Positions 1-9,490 of a stretch of DNA of 64,000 nucleotides are shown one piece after another (the stretch's first letter is position 1; each line of letters begins with the position of its first letter). The notes below the pieces were generated by a model. The model ran no database searches, was not told where the DNA came from, and worked only from the letters and a program-made list of their open reading frames with translations. This DNA comes from Delphinus delphis (Eukaryota; Chordata; Mammalia; Artiodactyla; Delphinidae). The translations under genes were made by a program, and so were the position numbers. The DNA lies in NCBI RefSeq assembly GCF_949987515.2, contig NC_082689.1:69004267-69068266 (forward strand). Reading direction: 5' to 3'.

Positions 1-1428
1 TGTGACACCTTGTCTACCAATAAAATTCAGTAGCCGTGCTAGAAAATTGCTCTTTTCCTTTCAAAATGCTTTCAGTGTATGCTCATCATTAATATTTTCT
101 GTTAGAAACACCCTAAACAGCAATGTATATAATATGAATTCATATTGATATTAAAATCAACATTTGAAAAACTGACTCAAAATCAGTAGAAAAATTCAAC
201 TGATGATTGAGTACAAATTCTTTTCCAAGGAAACCAATCTGAAGCAGAATCTGAATTCAAATACCTTTGGTGACTGTTTTTGCCTGCTGTGAGATTTTCT
301 ACTGATCACAAGCACTTTTACAGCATAACCCCTGGTCTCTGAAGGTGGAAATAGAAATGTTCAGGATTACCTCTAGGTCATGTTGAAAATATCACCTCAG
401 TATCAAAAATAAACTAGTCAAGAACTTTATTCTCAATCATTATACCTATAGCTAGAGTGTGCTTTTCTTTAAAGGATAAGCTTTGAGGGGTGCATCGTAT
501 TCCAAAAATGCTCTCCTACAGGTGCCGCTGAGCCTAAATTCCTGTCATCACAGTAAACCTTCTGAGTTAAAACATTGTGTTTCTCACAAGGGACTGTCAA
601 AAGATAATACCGGTATAAGCACCAAGAGAGGAAATGTACTAAAGTTTTTCATCAGCTTGCATACAAGCTAACATATTAATGTTTGAATCTAAAGGGACAA
701 AGAAATTACAATTTTTTTCCAATTCAAAATCAGATGGGGATTAACCCATCAGCGTTCTAGCTAGTCATATGGATTAGAGGGTAAGTTTTAGATATTTGGA
801 GTCTTAGGTGTATCTGATATGTTTCTTCCGCTAATGCAAAATGATCCAAGGGATAGTCTACAAAAGCAGATACTTACCTGGCAAGCTGCAAGGGGAAATC
901 CCTGCCTCAACATATAGGTCCTGCCCAAGGAGACAAGAAGACCATGAGGGCTTAAATGATGTAGATAGAAGCCATAAATGCGGGAAACATAAGGATGAGG
1001 GTTCCCCTGGCCCGTAACATGGAAAATAGCATGATCAACTGTCAGAGACGAGAAAACAGAAGGCACAAAGGAGATGCATTTTCGTGGAGGTAAAATGATG
1101 GGGGGTTGTAAAGAATAAAGAAGACAGTCCCAATGTTGAGTCCTCTTGATTGAGGCCCTAATGAATTCCCTAAAAGTGGGCCCCTCATGTAAGATTCTAT
1201 CATTGAGAAGAATGGAGGTAAGAGGAGGAAGAGAAGGACAGCCTGGTGGCCCTGGATCAGGTGAGGAGTAGATTGGAGGAAGGTTAAATGAGAGTTAAAC
1301 TGCAAATGACAAAGACAAGCCCTGTTACTCAGTGGTATGTATCAGGCTGGCCTTGCAAATCACAGTGCAAGACTTAGGCATTGGAGAAAAATAGAATGAG
1401 TAGCTTTGTTTCTTTTTTGTTGTTGTTC
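1..1428. other. Unrecognised AT-rich intergenic or intronic DNA
   Basis: No repeat family, exon or RNA gene recognised. Short open frames on the reverse strand between about 788 and 1305 have no recognisable domain, and their amino-acid composition is what chance translation would give. Confidence 0.5.
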
Positions 1429-1715
1429 ATTCTTTTTTAAAAATTTTTATTGGAGTATAGTTGCTTTACAATGTGTTAGTTTCTGTTGTACAGCAAAGTG
1501 AATCAGTTTACATATACATATATCCCCTCTTTTTTGGATTTCCTTCCCATTTAGGTCAGCACATAGCACTGAGTAGAGTTTCCTGTGCTATACAGTAGGT
1601 TCTCATTAGTTATCTATTTCATACATAGTATCAATACTCTATATATGTCAATCCCAATCTCCCAATTCGTCCTGCTCCCCCTTCCCACCTGGGGAAGTCT
1701 TTGTTTCTTGCCCTC
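1429..1715 (-). mobile_element. 5'-truncated L1 3' end (reverse)
   Basis: Read on the reverse strand, this is the cetartiodactyl L1 3' UTR. It contains the stretch about intervening 'gattcactttgctgtaca', the 'ctatactccaataaa' polyadenylation region and a short A-tail, seen here as T-rich sequence at 1429-1450. The same 3' end recurs on the forward strand at 4572-4926, 5502-5946 and 8051-8275. The ORF2 part is missing, as usual for 5'-truncated insertions. The right border is approximate and no target-site duplication was identified. Confidence 0.8.
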
Positions 1716-3177
1716 GACGAATTTATAGGTTAACCCAGTGGGATTATTTGCTTCCATTAATGTCAATGAGATATATTGCTTCCATTTATATGAAAGAAAA
1801 TAAATACCTTAAAAGCAACTGATCATGGTCAGTTTATTTAAAACATGCACTCTGTGATGCGACATATGTAGTATGTGATGATTATGTCATGTCATTGAGC
1901 TTTCATTTATTCAGTCATTTGTTTGGAATTAAAACACTGGAGCCCTGAATCTTGCAGGGCTGGAAACAAAAGGGAAAATTTTATCTAGACAGTGAGAAAA
2001 ATAAAGTGTGAGAAAGCTTCCAAGACTGATTTTGCATGAAACACAATGAGGGTCCAACAGTAGCAGAAAGCAGCAGTCAACATGACGTTGGCCCTCTGGT
2101 TTGCAGCACCTGGCAACAGCTGTAATGGATGTCCTACAGACAGGCAGAATGATTCAGGTAAAAGCTGAGCAACATTCAGTGGCAAATCTTCCCTCAGAGG
2201 AAGATGAATGTTTAGACACATATAATCATTTCTTCTCCATTTCTGACACTGGCTGAGATTCTGATTTACCCCTTATTTGATAGTGTTAATTTTAGGCTGT
2301 TTTCATGAAATAATGCCCCATAAAATGTTCTTGTGCCAAATTTTTAAAAATGTGCTAAATAAATACTAGTAAACATCAATTTGGAAAGGAGACATTTTGT
2401 GCATAGGATCTAAAATACCCCAAATCAAAGTAGGTGCAAAAATGAGGCCCTGATGAAATGGAGATGGCTTTTCCAGCAAAGGTGAAGTGAGTTTTTATTG
2501 TATTTTTTAAAGTGAGAAACAGAATTACTCTTACTAACTGTGGGTGAAGAGAGAGCCCCCATTGGGGTCATATTTGATAGCTTTTAACTGGCAGCAAGAT
2601 GTTTTCAGAAGCCAGTCTGGCTTGTAGATGAAAACTCATAGGGAAGACAAGCTTTCTCTCACACAGGGAGAGAACAGGGTTTTCCAGCAGACAAGTGAGA
2701 AATTTCAAATGCTTCACAGTAAAGAATCAAACTGTTTTGCTGATAATTTCATCATTAGTTATTTTGTGCAAGATGAAATGGGGGAATTCTAGGTCAAGAT
2801 TTTCTATTTTTCATTAGGTAACATAAACAAAGAACCTGTGAATAGATCACTCCCGACACAGTTATTATCTAAAAAGAATTAGCAGAAATTGTGATTCAGA
2901 TGTATGCTGCAAAGGCAGCAGTTCTGGGACTGTGTGGGTGGGTGTAAAAATCAACACTAAGATTTGCAAAACTCTAAGGCCAAAAATCAGAACTAAACTC
3001 ATAAAATTTTAGGGCAATAGATAATTCAGAGTACCGCAGATCAGTCTGAAATAGTCAAAAATTATACACTGGTGCAGGGAAAGAGACCAGAAAAAGTACA
3101 GTAATCTTTTAGGAAACTATTATGATTATTATTATTATTATTCCCAAGAAGAGCAATTTCATTGCATTTGTTTCCCA
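1716..3177. other. Unrecognised DNA
   Basis: AT-rich sequence with no repeat family, exon or RNA recognised. A short (ATT)n run lies near 3127-3142. Confidence 0.45.
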
Positions 3178-3290
3178 CTGGATACTGAGAAACCCCCAGA
3201 AGGAGACTGTGTCTTACGTGTTTTTGTATCCCAGTGCCTAGCTCATGTCCTGGCACATAGTGCATGTAAAATATTCATGGAGGAAATGAA
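3178..3290 (+). repeat. L2/MIR-like 3' end relic
   Basis: A 'cagtgcctagctcatgtcctggcacatagtgcatgtaaaatattcatgg'-like arrangement (key words: 'cagtgcc', 'ctggcacatagt', then 'aaatatt') resembles the conserved 3' end of ancient L2/MIR elements. The fragment is heavily diverged, so the family call is tentative. Confidence 0.45.
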
Positions 3291-3341
3291 ATTACAAACC
3301 AACTCCAGAATATGAAGTCTGGGTCAGATGGGCTAAATCAA

Positions 3342-3527
3342 CACTGTTCAATAGAGATTTCTGTGATGATGGAAATTTTTGGCACTGCCCAAATTTGATA
3401 GCTGCAGCCAAGTGTAGCTATTAGGAACTTGAAATGTGGCTAATGCAACTGAGGAACTGCATTATTAATTTTATTTAATTTTAAATAATTTAAACATAAA
3501 ATTTAGTAGCCACATGTTGGACAGTGT
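3342..3527. mobile_element. Non-autonomous hAT-type DNA transposon relic (MITE)
   Basis: About 186 bp bounded by diverged inverted ends: 'cactgttcaata' on the left and 'tgttggacagtg' on the right, whose reverse complement is 'cactgtccaaca'. Internal text such as 'ggaacttgaaatgtggctaatgcaactgaggaactg' parts matches an ancient mammalian hAT-Charlie-type MITE known in many copies. There is no transposase. An 8-bp target duplication is not clear. The exact MER name is not assigned. Confidence 0.65.
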
Positions 3528-3691
3528 AGTGCTAATTTTGCAAAAGAGCAAAGGGAACAGAAGTTATTGGTTTCATCTCCTGCTATTTTAATACTATTCG
3601 ACTATCATCCATCTCCCCTCCTCCCAATTTATCATCTTTCATCAAGTAAGAAATCCCAAGAGAAAATATAGTCCCATATTTCAGGTTAGTT

Positions 3692-3702
3692 AAAAGTGAC
3701 TA
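3692..3702 (+). repeat. Left target-site duplication of L1 3703-5946
   Basis: The 11-bp sequence aaaagtgacta is preceded by TT, giving the L1 endonuclease consensus TT/AAAA. The same sequence recurs at 5947-5957 and, extended to aaaagtgactagt, at 5947-5959 and 6366-6378. Confidence 0.85.
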
Positions 3703-4441
3703 TGGACATCCGTGCCTTGTTCCTGGTCTTAGAGGGAATGCTTTCAGGTTTTCACTGTTGAGAATGATGTTGGCTGTGGGTTTGTCATATATGGCCTTTA
3801 TTATGTTGAGGTAAGCTCCCTCTATTTCCACTTTCTGGAGAGCTTTTCTCATATATCGGTGTTGAATTTGTCAGAAGCTTTTTCTGCATCTATTGAGATG
3901 ATCATATGGTTTTTATTCTTTAGTTTCTTAATGTGGTATATCACATTAATTGATTTACAGATATTGAAGAATCCTTGCATTCCTGGGATAAATCCCACTT
4001 GATCATGGTGTACGATCCTTTTAATGTGTTGTTGGATCCAGTTTGCTAGTATTTTGTTGAGTATTTTTGTGTCTATGTTCATCAGTGATATTAGCCTGTA
4101 ATTTTCTTTTTTTGTGGTATCTTTGTCTGGTTTGGGTATCAGGGTGATGGTGGGCTCATAGAATGAGCTTTGGAGCATTCCTTCCTCTGCAGTTTTTTGG
4201 AAGAGTTTGAGAAGGATAGAAGTTAGCTCTTCTCTAAATGCTTGATAGAATTCACCTGTGAAGCCATCTGGTCCTGGATTTTTGTTCGTTGGAAGTTTTT
4301 TTTAATCACTATGTCAATTTCAGTACTTGTGATTGGTCTGTTCATATTTTCTATTTCTTCCTGGCTGTGTCTTGGAAGTTTGTATCTTTCTCAGAATTTG
4401 TCCATTTCTTCTAGGTTGTCCTTTTTATTGGCATATAGCTA
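3703..4441 (-). pseudogene. Inverted L1 ORF2 fragment (RT domain)
   Basis: On the reverse strand, 4178-3849 reads as an open stretch of L1 ORF2 reverse transcriptase, including '[17 protein letters not shown]', '[14 protein letters not shown]' and '[11 protein letters not shown]'. The region upstream of it in the same sense (4441-4179) encodes the segment before the RT core with frame breaks. The catalytic FADD box lies outside the retained part. It is inverted relative to the rest of its element, so it cannot be expressed as part of ORF2. It is a broken remnant. Confidence 0.9.
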
Positions 4442-4571
4442 GACATAAAAAATGGCCAAAAAGTACATGAAAAGATGCTCAACATCACTAATTATCAGAG
4501 AAATGCAAATCAAAACTACAATGAGGTATCACCTCACACTTGTCAGAATGGCCACCATCAGAAAGTCTACA

Positions 4572-4926
4572 TATGATATCACTTATATGTGGAATCTAAA
4601 AAAAAGGGTGCAAATGAATTTATCAACAAAACAGAAATATAGTTACAGATGTAGAAAACAAACTTATGGTTATTAAGGTGTAAGGGAAGGAGGGATAAAT
4701 TGGAAGATTGGGATTGACATATACACAGTACTATATATAAAATAGATAACTAATAAGGACCTACTGTATGGCACAAGAAACTCTACTCAATACTCTGTAA
4801 TGGCTTATATGGGAAAAGAATCTGGAAGAGTGGATATATGTATAACTGATTCACTTTGCTGTACACCTGAAACTGATATAACATTGTAAATCAACTATAC
4901 TCCAATAAACAAAATATTTTTTTAAA
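4572..4926 (+). mobile_element. L1 3' end nested inside L1
   Basis: About 355 bp of L1 3' terminal sequence, from 'tatgatatcacttatatgtgg' onward to 'ccaataaacaaaat' plus an A/T-rich tail. It interrupts the host L1 exactly between 'tctaca' (4566-4571) and 'tctacaaacaataaatg' (4927 onward). Removing it restores the ORF2 C-terminal order seen at about 52503-52530. The target duplication is short: tctaca, with flanking A residues and one difference (aaagtctaca versus aaatctaca). Confidence 0.85.
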
Positions 4927-5268
4927 TCTACAAACAATAAATGCTGGAGAGGGTGTGGGAAAAAGGGAACCCTCCTACACTGTTGGTGGGAATGTAAATT
5001 AGTACAACCACTATGGAGAACAGTATGGAAGTTCTTTAAGAAACTTAAAATAGAACTACCTTACGATCCAGCAGTCCCACTCCTGGGCATATATCTGGAG
5101 AAAACCATAATCCAAAAGGATACATGCATCCCAATGTTCATTGCAGCACTATTTACAATAGCCAAGACATGGAAGCAACCTAAATGTCCATCAACAGAGG
5201 AATGGATAAAGAAGATGTGGTACATATATACAATGGAATATTATTCAGCCATAAAAAAGAATGAACTA

Positions 5269-5487
5269 GGGCTTCCCTGGTGGTGCAGTGGTTGAGAGTC
5301 AGCCTGCTGATGCAGGGGACACGGGTTCGTGCCCCGGTCTGGGAAGATCCCACATGCCGCGGAGCGGCTGGGCCCACAAGCCATGGCCGCTGAGCCTGCG
5401 CGTCCGGAGCCTGTGCTCCACGACGGGAGAGGCCACAACAGTGAGAGACCTGCGTACCGCCAAAAAAAACCAAAAACAAAACAAAAC
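5269..5487 (+). mobile_element. CHR-type SINE (copy A) inside L1
   Basis: A tRNA-derived SINE. Box A (TGGTGCAGTGG, 5281-5291) fits TRGYNNARNNG and box B (GGTTCGTGCCC, 5324-5334) fits GGTTCRANNCC with one change. A GC-rich body follows and then an A-rich tail containing CAAAA units. It is flanked by a 14-bp target duplication aaaagaatgaacta (5255-5268 and 5488-5501). Removing one copy restores the L1 ORF2 reading order. It was mobilised by L1 proteins acting in trans. This form is characteristic of cetaceans. Confidence 0.95.
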
Positions 5488-5731
5488 AAAAGAATGAACT
5501 AATGCCATTTGCAGCAACATGGATGGACCTAAAGATTATCATACTAAGTGAAGTAAATCAGACAGAGAAAGACAAATATCCCATGATATCACTCATGTGT
5601 GGAATCTAATTTTTAAAAAGATACAAATGAACTTATTTCCAAAATAGAAGCAGACTTACAGATATCGAAAACAAACTTATGGTTATCTAGGGGGAAATGT
5701 GGCAGGGGAGGGATAAATCAGGAGCTTGGGG

Positions 5732-5752
5732 TGAACACACACACACACACAC
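5732..5752 (+). repeat. Short (CA)n run
   Basis: About ten CA units replace the 'gacatatacacact' segment of the L1 3' UTR, so the dinucleotide expanded from sequence already in the element. Confidence 0.8.
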
Positions 5753-5959
5753 TACTATATGTAAGCAACGAGGACCTACTGTATAGCACAGGGAACTCTG
5801 CTCAATACTCTGTGATAACCTAAATGGGAAGAGAATCTGAAAAAGAATACATATATACATATGTAAACTGAATCACTTTGCTGTACATCTGAAACTAACA
5901 CAACATTGTAAATCAACTATACTCCAATAAAATTAAAATATTTTTAAAAAGTGACTAGT

Positions 5960-6365
5960 CTTAGGGGTGGAGGAGTGGACGGCATAAACTATTAGGTGTA
6001 AAACAGACTCAAGCATGTATTGTCAACATGGGGAATATAGACAATATTTTGTAATAATTGTAAATGGAAAGTAACCTTTAAAAACTCTATTAAAAAATAA
6101 AGGACAGGGGCTTCCCTGGTGGCGCGGTGGTTGAGAGTCCGCCTGCCGATGCAGGGGACACGGGTTCGTGCCCCGGTCCGGGGAGATCCCACGTGCCGCG
6201 GAGCGGCTGGGCCCGTGAGCCATGGCCGCTGGGCCTGCGCGTCCGGAGCCCGTGCTCCACAATGGGAGAGGCCACAACAGTGAGAGGCCCAAGTACCGAA
6301 AAAAAAAAAATAAATAAAAAAAAAAATAAAGGACAAATTTCAACAGCCTTAAAAAATCCAGTAAA
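5960..6365 (+). mobile_element. Older L1 3' UTR fragment split by a SINE
   Basis: Text such as 'actattaggtgtaaaacagactcaagcatg' parts and 'ggaatatagacaatattttgtaataattg' parts is the older cetartiodactyl L1 3' UTR type. It ends in an A-rich tail at 6363-6369. It is bounded by aaaagtgactagt on both sides (5947-5959 and 6366-6378), consistent with a 13-bp target duplication. SINE copy B interrupts it at 6107-6320. Confidence 0.7.
6107..6320 (+). mobile_element. CHR-type SINE (copy B)
   Basis: A full SINE with the head 'gggcttccctggtggcgcag', a canonical box A (TGGCGCAGTGG) and box B (GGTTCGTGCCC), and an A/TAAA tail. Target duplication aaaaaataaaggaca is at 6092-6106 and 6321-6335, identical over 15 bp. 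Many CpGs remain in the body, suggesting a fairly young copy. Confidence 0.95.
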
Positions 6366-6474
6366 AAAAGTGACTAGTGTTTTCATTGTTTATTTGCAAT
6401 GAAATAAATATTTGCATCACTTGTCCATCTCATAATCATGAACTCTGTGTCTACAGCAAAGCATCATGGAGGAA

Positions 6475-6690
6475 TACCAGGCACACAGACCTGTTTGAAT
6501 CCTAAGTCTGCCAAGTACTTGCAGAGAGTCTGTGGGTATGTTCCTTAAGTTCTCTGAGTCTCAGTTCTCTCATCAGTTTAATGGGGATTAGAACACCCAC
6601 ATGGTAAACTGTTGGGAGGATTAATGAAATTATTCTTAGTTTCTACAGTGCTTGAAACCTAAGAGATAGTAAATGGTAGCTGTTACTACT
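6475..6690 (+). repeat. MIR SINE relic
   Basis: The tRNA-derived core order is recognisable: 'ctgtttgaatcctaagtctgcca', then 'ccttaagttctctgagtctcag', 'catcagtttaatggggatt', 'gggaggattaatgaaatt', and a 3' end like 'agtaaatggtagctgtta'. It is diverged, as expected for this ancient mammalian family. Confidence 0.75.
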
Positions 6691-6894
6691 GCAGTTGGCC
6701 TCAAGGGTAAAATGATGTGCTAAGTGCCATGAGGATGTTGAAGGATACAGTATAGCCCTTGACTTTTTAGAATGATTTCCTAAAACATTCATTTATTCTA
6801 TGTAAATACCAATAGTTTTTTTCTGTCCCTTATCAATATGTCATTAATCCTAGCCCCTGATACAAAGATTACAGGCATTTCTATCAGGCCCTGC

Positions 6895-6990
6895 ATGCTT
6901 TTGAGGAAGAGATTCCTGTCTTATCTATATCTTCATACTCCTAGAATAGAACCTGGTACTTAGTCAGTGCTTAAAAATGATTATTGAATT
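6895..6990 (+). repeat. L2-like 3' end relic
   Basis: The sequence 'ctgtcttatctatatcttcatac', then 'agaacctggtacttagtcagtgctt', then 'attattgaatttgaa' resembles the L2 3' terminus ('cagtgcctggcacatagtaggtgctcaataaatgttgaatgaa' in conserved form). Strongly diverged. Confidence 0.5.
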
Positions 6991-7224
6991 TGAACAATAT
7001 AAAAATACAGTCTTCACTGCTGCTACTAAAGGAAAACAAACAAACAATGTCATTCTAATCACAGCAACCAGCGATAGCTACAAATAGAAAATGCAATAGA
7101 ACAGAAAACATCCCATTAACTATAGTAATATTCATGTTACACACAACTCCATCACACGCACATGGTAAATAAGTAATCTAGGCAAATAGCTAACAATTAA
7201 TGTGAAAGATCCATGGGAATAAAA

Positions 7225-7270
7225 TTAGTAAATTTATATATATTTATATAAATTATCAAATATATATAAA
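7225..7270. repeat. Short AT-rich TATA run
   Basis: Alternating 'tatatatttatataaatt' and 'atatatataaa'. Low-complexity sequence. Confidence 0.6.
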
Positions 7271-7874
7271 GACTCTAGTTAATGCAAAGATGTACCTTGT
7301 TCTTGGATAGGAAGATTAAATGTTGTAGAGAAACATAATACCTTTCAAAATCAATGGTTTGTGGATTTCCAGAAAGTTTTGAAAAATAAGCTTACCTTAT
7401 CAAGTATTAAAACAAATTACAGGGCTTCAGTAAGTAAGCCAGGATAATATAGGTACAAGAATAGACATATAATAAGTGGAATTAAACAGATGAATTCAAA
7501 ATGACCTCTAGAGAAAATAAGAGTTTAACATAGGAAAAGGGTCACCTACACGGGAAAAAAGATCCATTCAGCATATCACTTCATGCTATGTAGTGGTATG
7601 GTGAATAGTATTCTAATAAATTCTAGATAGATTAAGGGGTTATATGAAATTACGAGAAACAAGAAGAAAACCTGTCTGTTGTGGGGAAGGCATACTAAAC
7701 ATCAAAGAAAGTAAATCATGCAGTTAACAATTAATGGTTGTATGTCTATAGAATCTTTCAACTTTTTATCATCATAAACATATGAACAAAATTAATTATG
7801 AACCAGAAACTGAAAAAAAAGTTTTATATTCACGGTGAAAGGGAAGTTCATAGAGTACTGCAGTTAGGAATTCT

Positions 7875-7985
7875 TCAACTAAAGCCCTTGGTTCAAATGT
7901 TGGCAGGGTCCCATAATGATGCAACCTTAGGCAAATTATTTCACCCAAATGTTTGTTTTCTTCTTCTTTCATTTCCTTAAAATGA
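7875..7985 (+). repeat. MIR fragment
   Basis: 'ggttcaaatgttggcagggtc' followed by 'gatgcaaccttaggcaaattatttcacc' and 'tcatttccttaaaatg' follows the MIR order of box B, then 'tgtgaccttgggcaagttacttaacc', then 'tttcctcatctgtaaaatg'. Confidence 0.6.
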
Positions 7986-8050
7986 AACTTTGAAATACTT
8001 CATTGGGTTAACATGACAAATTTTAAAATGTTTAAAGCATCAGTGAATTA

Positions 8051-8275
8051 TAGATAATCAACAAGGACCTACTGTATAGCACAGGGAACCTCTACTCAAT
8101 ACTCTGTAATAACGTAAATGGGAAAAGAATTTGAAAAATAATAGATATGTGCATAAGTATAACTGAATCACTTTGCTGTACACCTGAAACTAACACAACA
8201 TTGTAAATCAACTATACTCCAATATAAAAGTTTAAAAATAAATAAATAAATAAAACTGGAAAAAAAAAAACAACC
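8051..8275 (+). mobile_element. Short 5'-truncated L1 3' end
   Basis: 225 bp of L1 3' UTR, from 'tagataatcaacaaggacc' through 'ctatactccaatataaaag', ending in an AAAT/A tail. It is flanked by a perfect 13-bp target duplication, catcagtgaatta (8038-8050 and 8276-8288). It belongs to the same 3' UTR type as 5502-5946. Confidence 0.9.
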
Positions 8276-8399
8276 CATCAGTGAATTACCTAAAACATAG
8301 TTAAAATACTCAATAAATGGTGACCTAAAAATAACAAAGGGTTACTATCCTTGCTATGTGGTTTTATAGATTATGAATATTAATATATATTACTCTTTT

Positions 8400-9490
8400 T
8401 CTCATATGGGTCTTTAATTTTTCCAAGATAGTTATTTGGTTTCACTTTTATTTTTCCTGTCTTTTGTAAGAGAGAATTTTTAAATTTTTATTTAGTCAAA
8501 TCTATCAGATTTTTCCTTCATGTCTCTGGGTTTTCCATTTTATTTAGAAAGTCTTCACCTTTTCAACTTCCTTGACATGATTGCAAAAATATTCTCCTCT
8601 ATTTTTATCTAGTGTTTTGATTTTAAATCTATATAAAATTTATTTGTTAGGGTAAGGCACTGTAGATGGTCTACTTTAATTTTAAACGATTAACAGATTC
8701 TCACAACACTATTTCTTGAATAGTCTATCCTTTCCAAAAGTTTTAAATGCCATTTATTCAAGCTATGTTACTATTTATTTATAGGTATTTTTTCTGAACT
8801 CTATTTTTTTCCACTGATTTATTCATCTACTCCTCAAACAAACTCCTTATTTTAATTACTATGCCTTTATGTTTTGATCTCTTTTAGGACAGTGTTCTTT
8901 ATTAAAAGTTTCTATTATTGGATTTTTATATGAATTTTGGAATAACAGGTTCTATAAATATAATGTTGAGGTTTTGATTGGAATTGCTATAAATTTATAG
9001 ATTAATTAGTTAAAAATTGACATTCTAAAAAACTAAGTTTTTAAATTCTGGGCTTTGATATATTTCTCTTATTATTGAGTTATTTTTAACATCACATTTT
9101 CAATAAACTTGCAATTTTCTTCATATAGCCACATAGATTCCTTTTTTCAATTTATTCTCAAGTATTTTATGTTTTTTGTTTATTGTTGTCGCTATTACAA
9201 ATGATATTCTTTTCCCCACTAAATTTTCTGATTGGGTATTCCTGCTTTAGAGAAATTTTCAGTTGATTCACATGGATTTTCTGTTAGATAATCTTAGCAT
9301 CATCACATATTAAAAGCTTTGTATCTTCCTTTACAACATTTATACCTTCCTTTACTTATCTTTCTTTTTCTTTAAATGAAGAGGGCCTATGTATGATGTT
9401 AAATAGTATTATTGTCCCTAATATTTATTAATAGGAATGTTTCCAATATTTAACCACAAGTATAATATTTTTTATTTCCAGTAGATAATC
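8400..9490 (-). mobile_element. Ancient L1M remnant (reverse)
   Basis: T-rich on the forward strand. It keeps recognisable old-L1 text such as 'ctatttcttgaatagtctatcctttcc' pieces, 'tttatagattaattag' and 'gagttatttttaacatcac'. No frame survives. Borders are approximate, and related debris may extend to about 9960. Confidence 0.6.

Larger units (their letters stand above)
3703..5946 (+). mobile_element. 5'-inverted (twin-primed) L1, interrupted by L1 and SINE insertions
   Basis: A 5'-truncated L1 flanked by an 11-bp duplication (3692-3702 and 5947-5957). Its 5' part (3703-4441) is an inverted RT-domain segment. Its 3' part runs forward through the ORF2 C-terminus (4442-4571, then 4927-5268) and the 3' UTR (5502-5946). 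The inverted segment corresponds to about 50410-51140 of the longer L1 in this window, while the forward part starts at the equivalent of about 52390. Roughly 1.2 kb of ORF2 was therefore lost at the inversion joint. This is the standard product of twin priming during target-primed reverse transcription. Two later insertions split the forward arm: an L1 3' end at 4572-4926 and a CHR SINE at 5269-5487. Confidence 0.9.

Noticed and set aside
5281..5334. tRNA gene suggested by box A and box B
   Set aside because: The boxes belong to the tRNA-derived SINE head. There is no cloverleaf-length unit with acceptor stem pairing, and the sequence runs on into the SINE body.
5288..6402. Open frames such as 'MVESPPADAGDTGSCPGPGRSH' appearing at several loci
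   Set aside because: They are frames through the CHR SINE body (also at 22013, 28015, 59287, 60855). The repeated similar peptides come from the repeat, not from a protein family.
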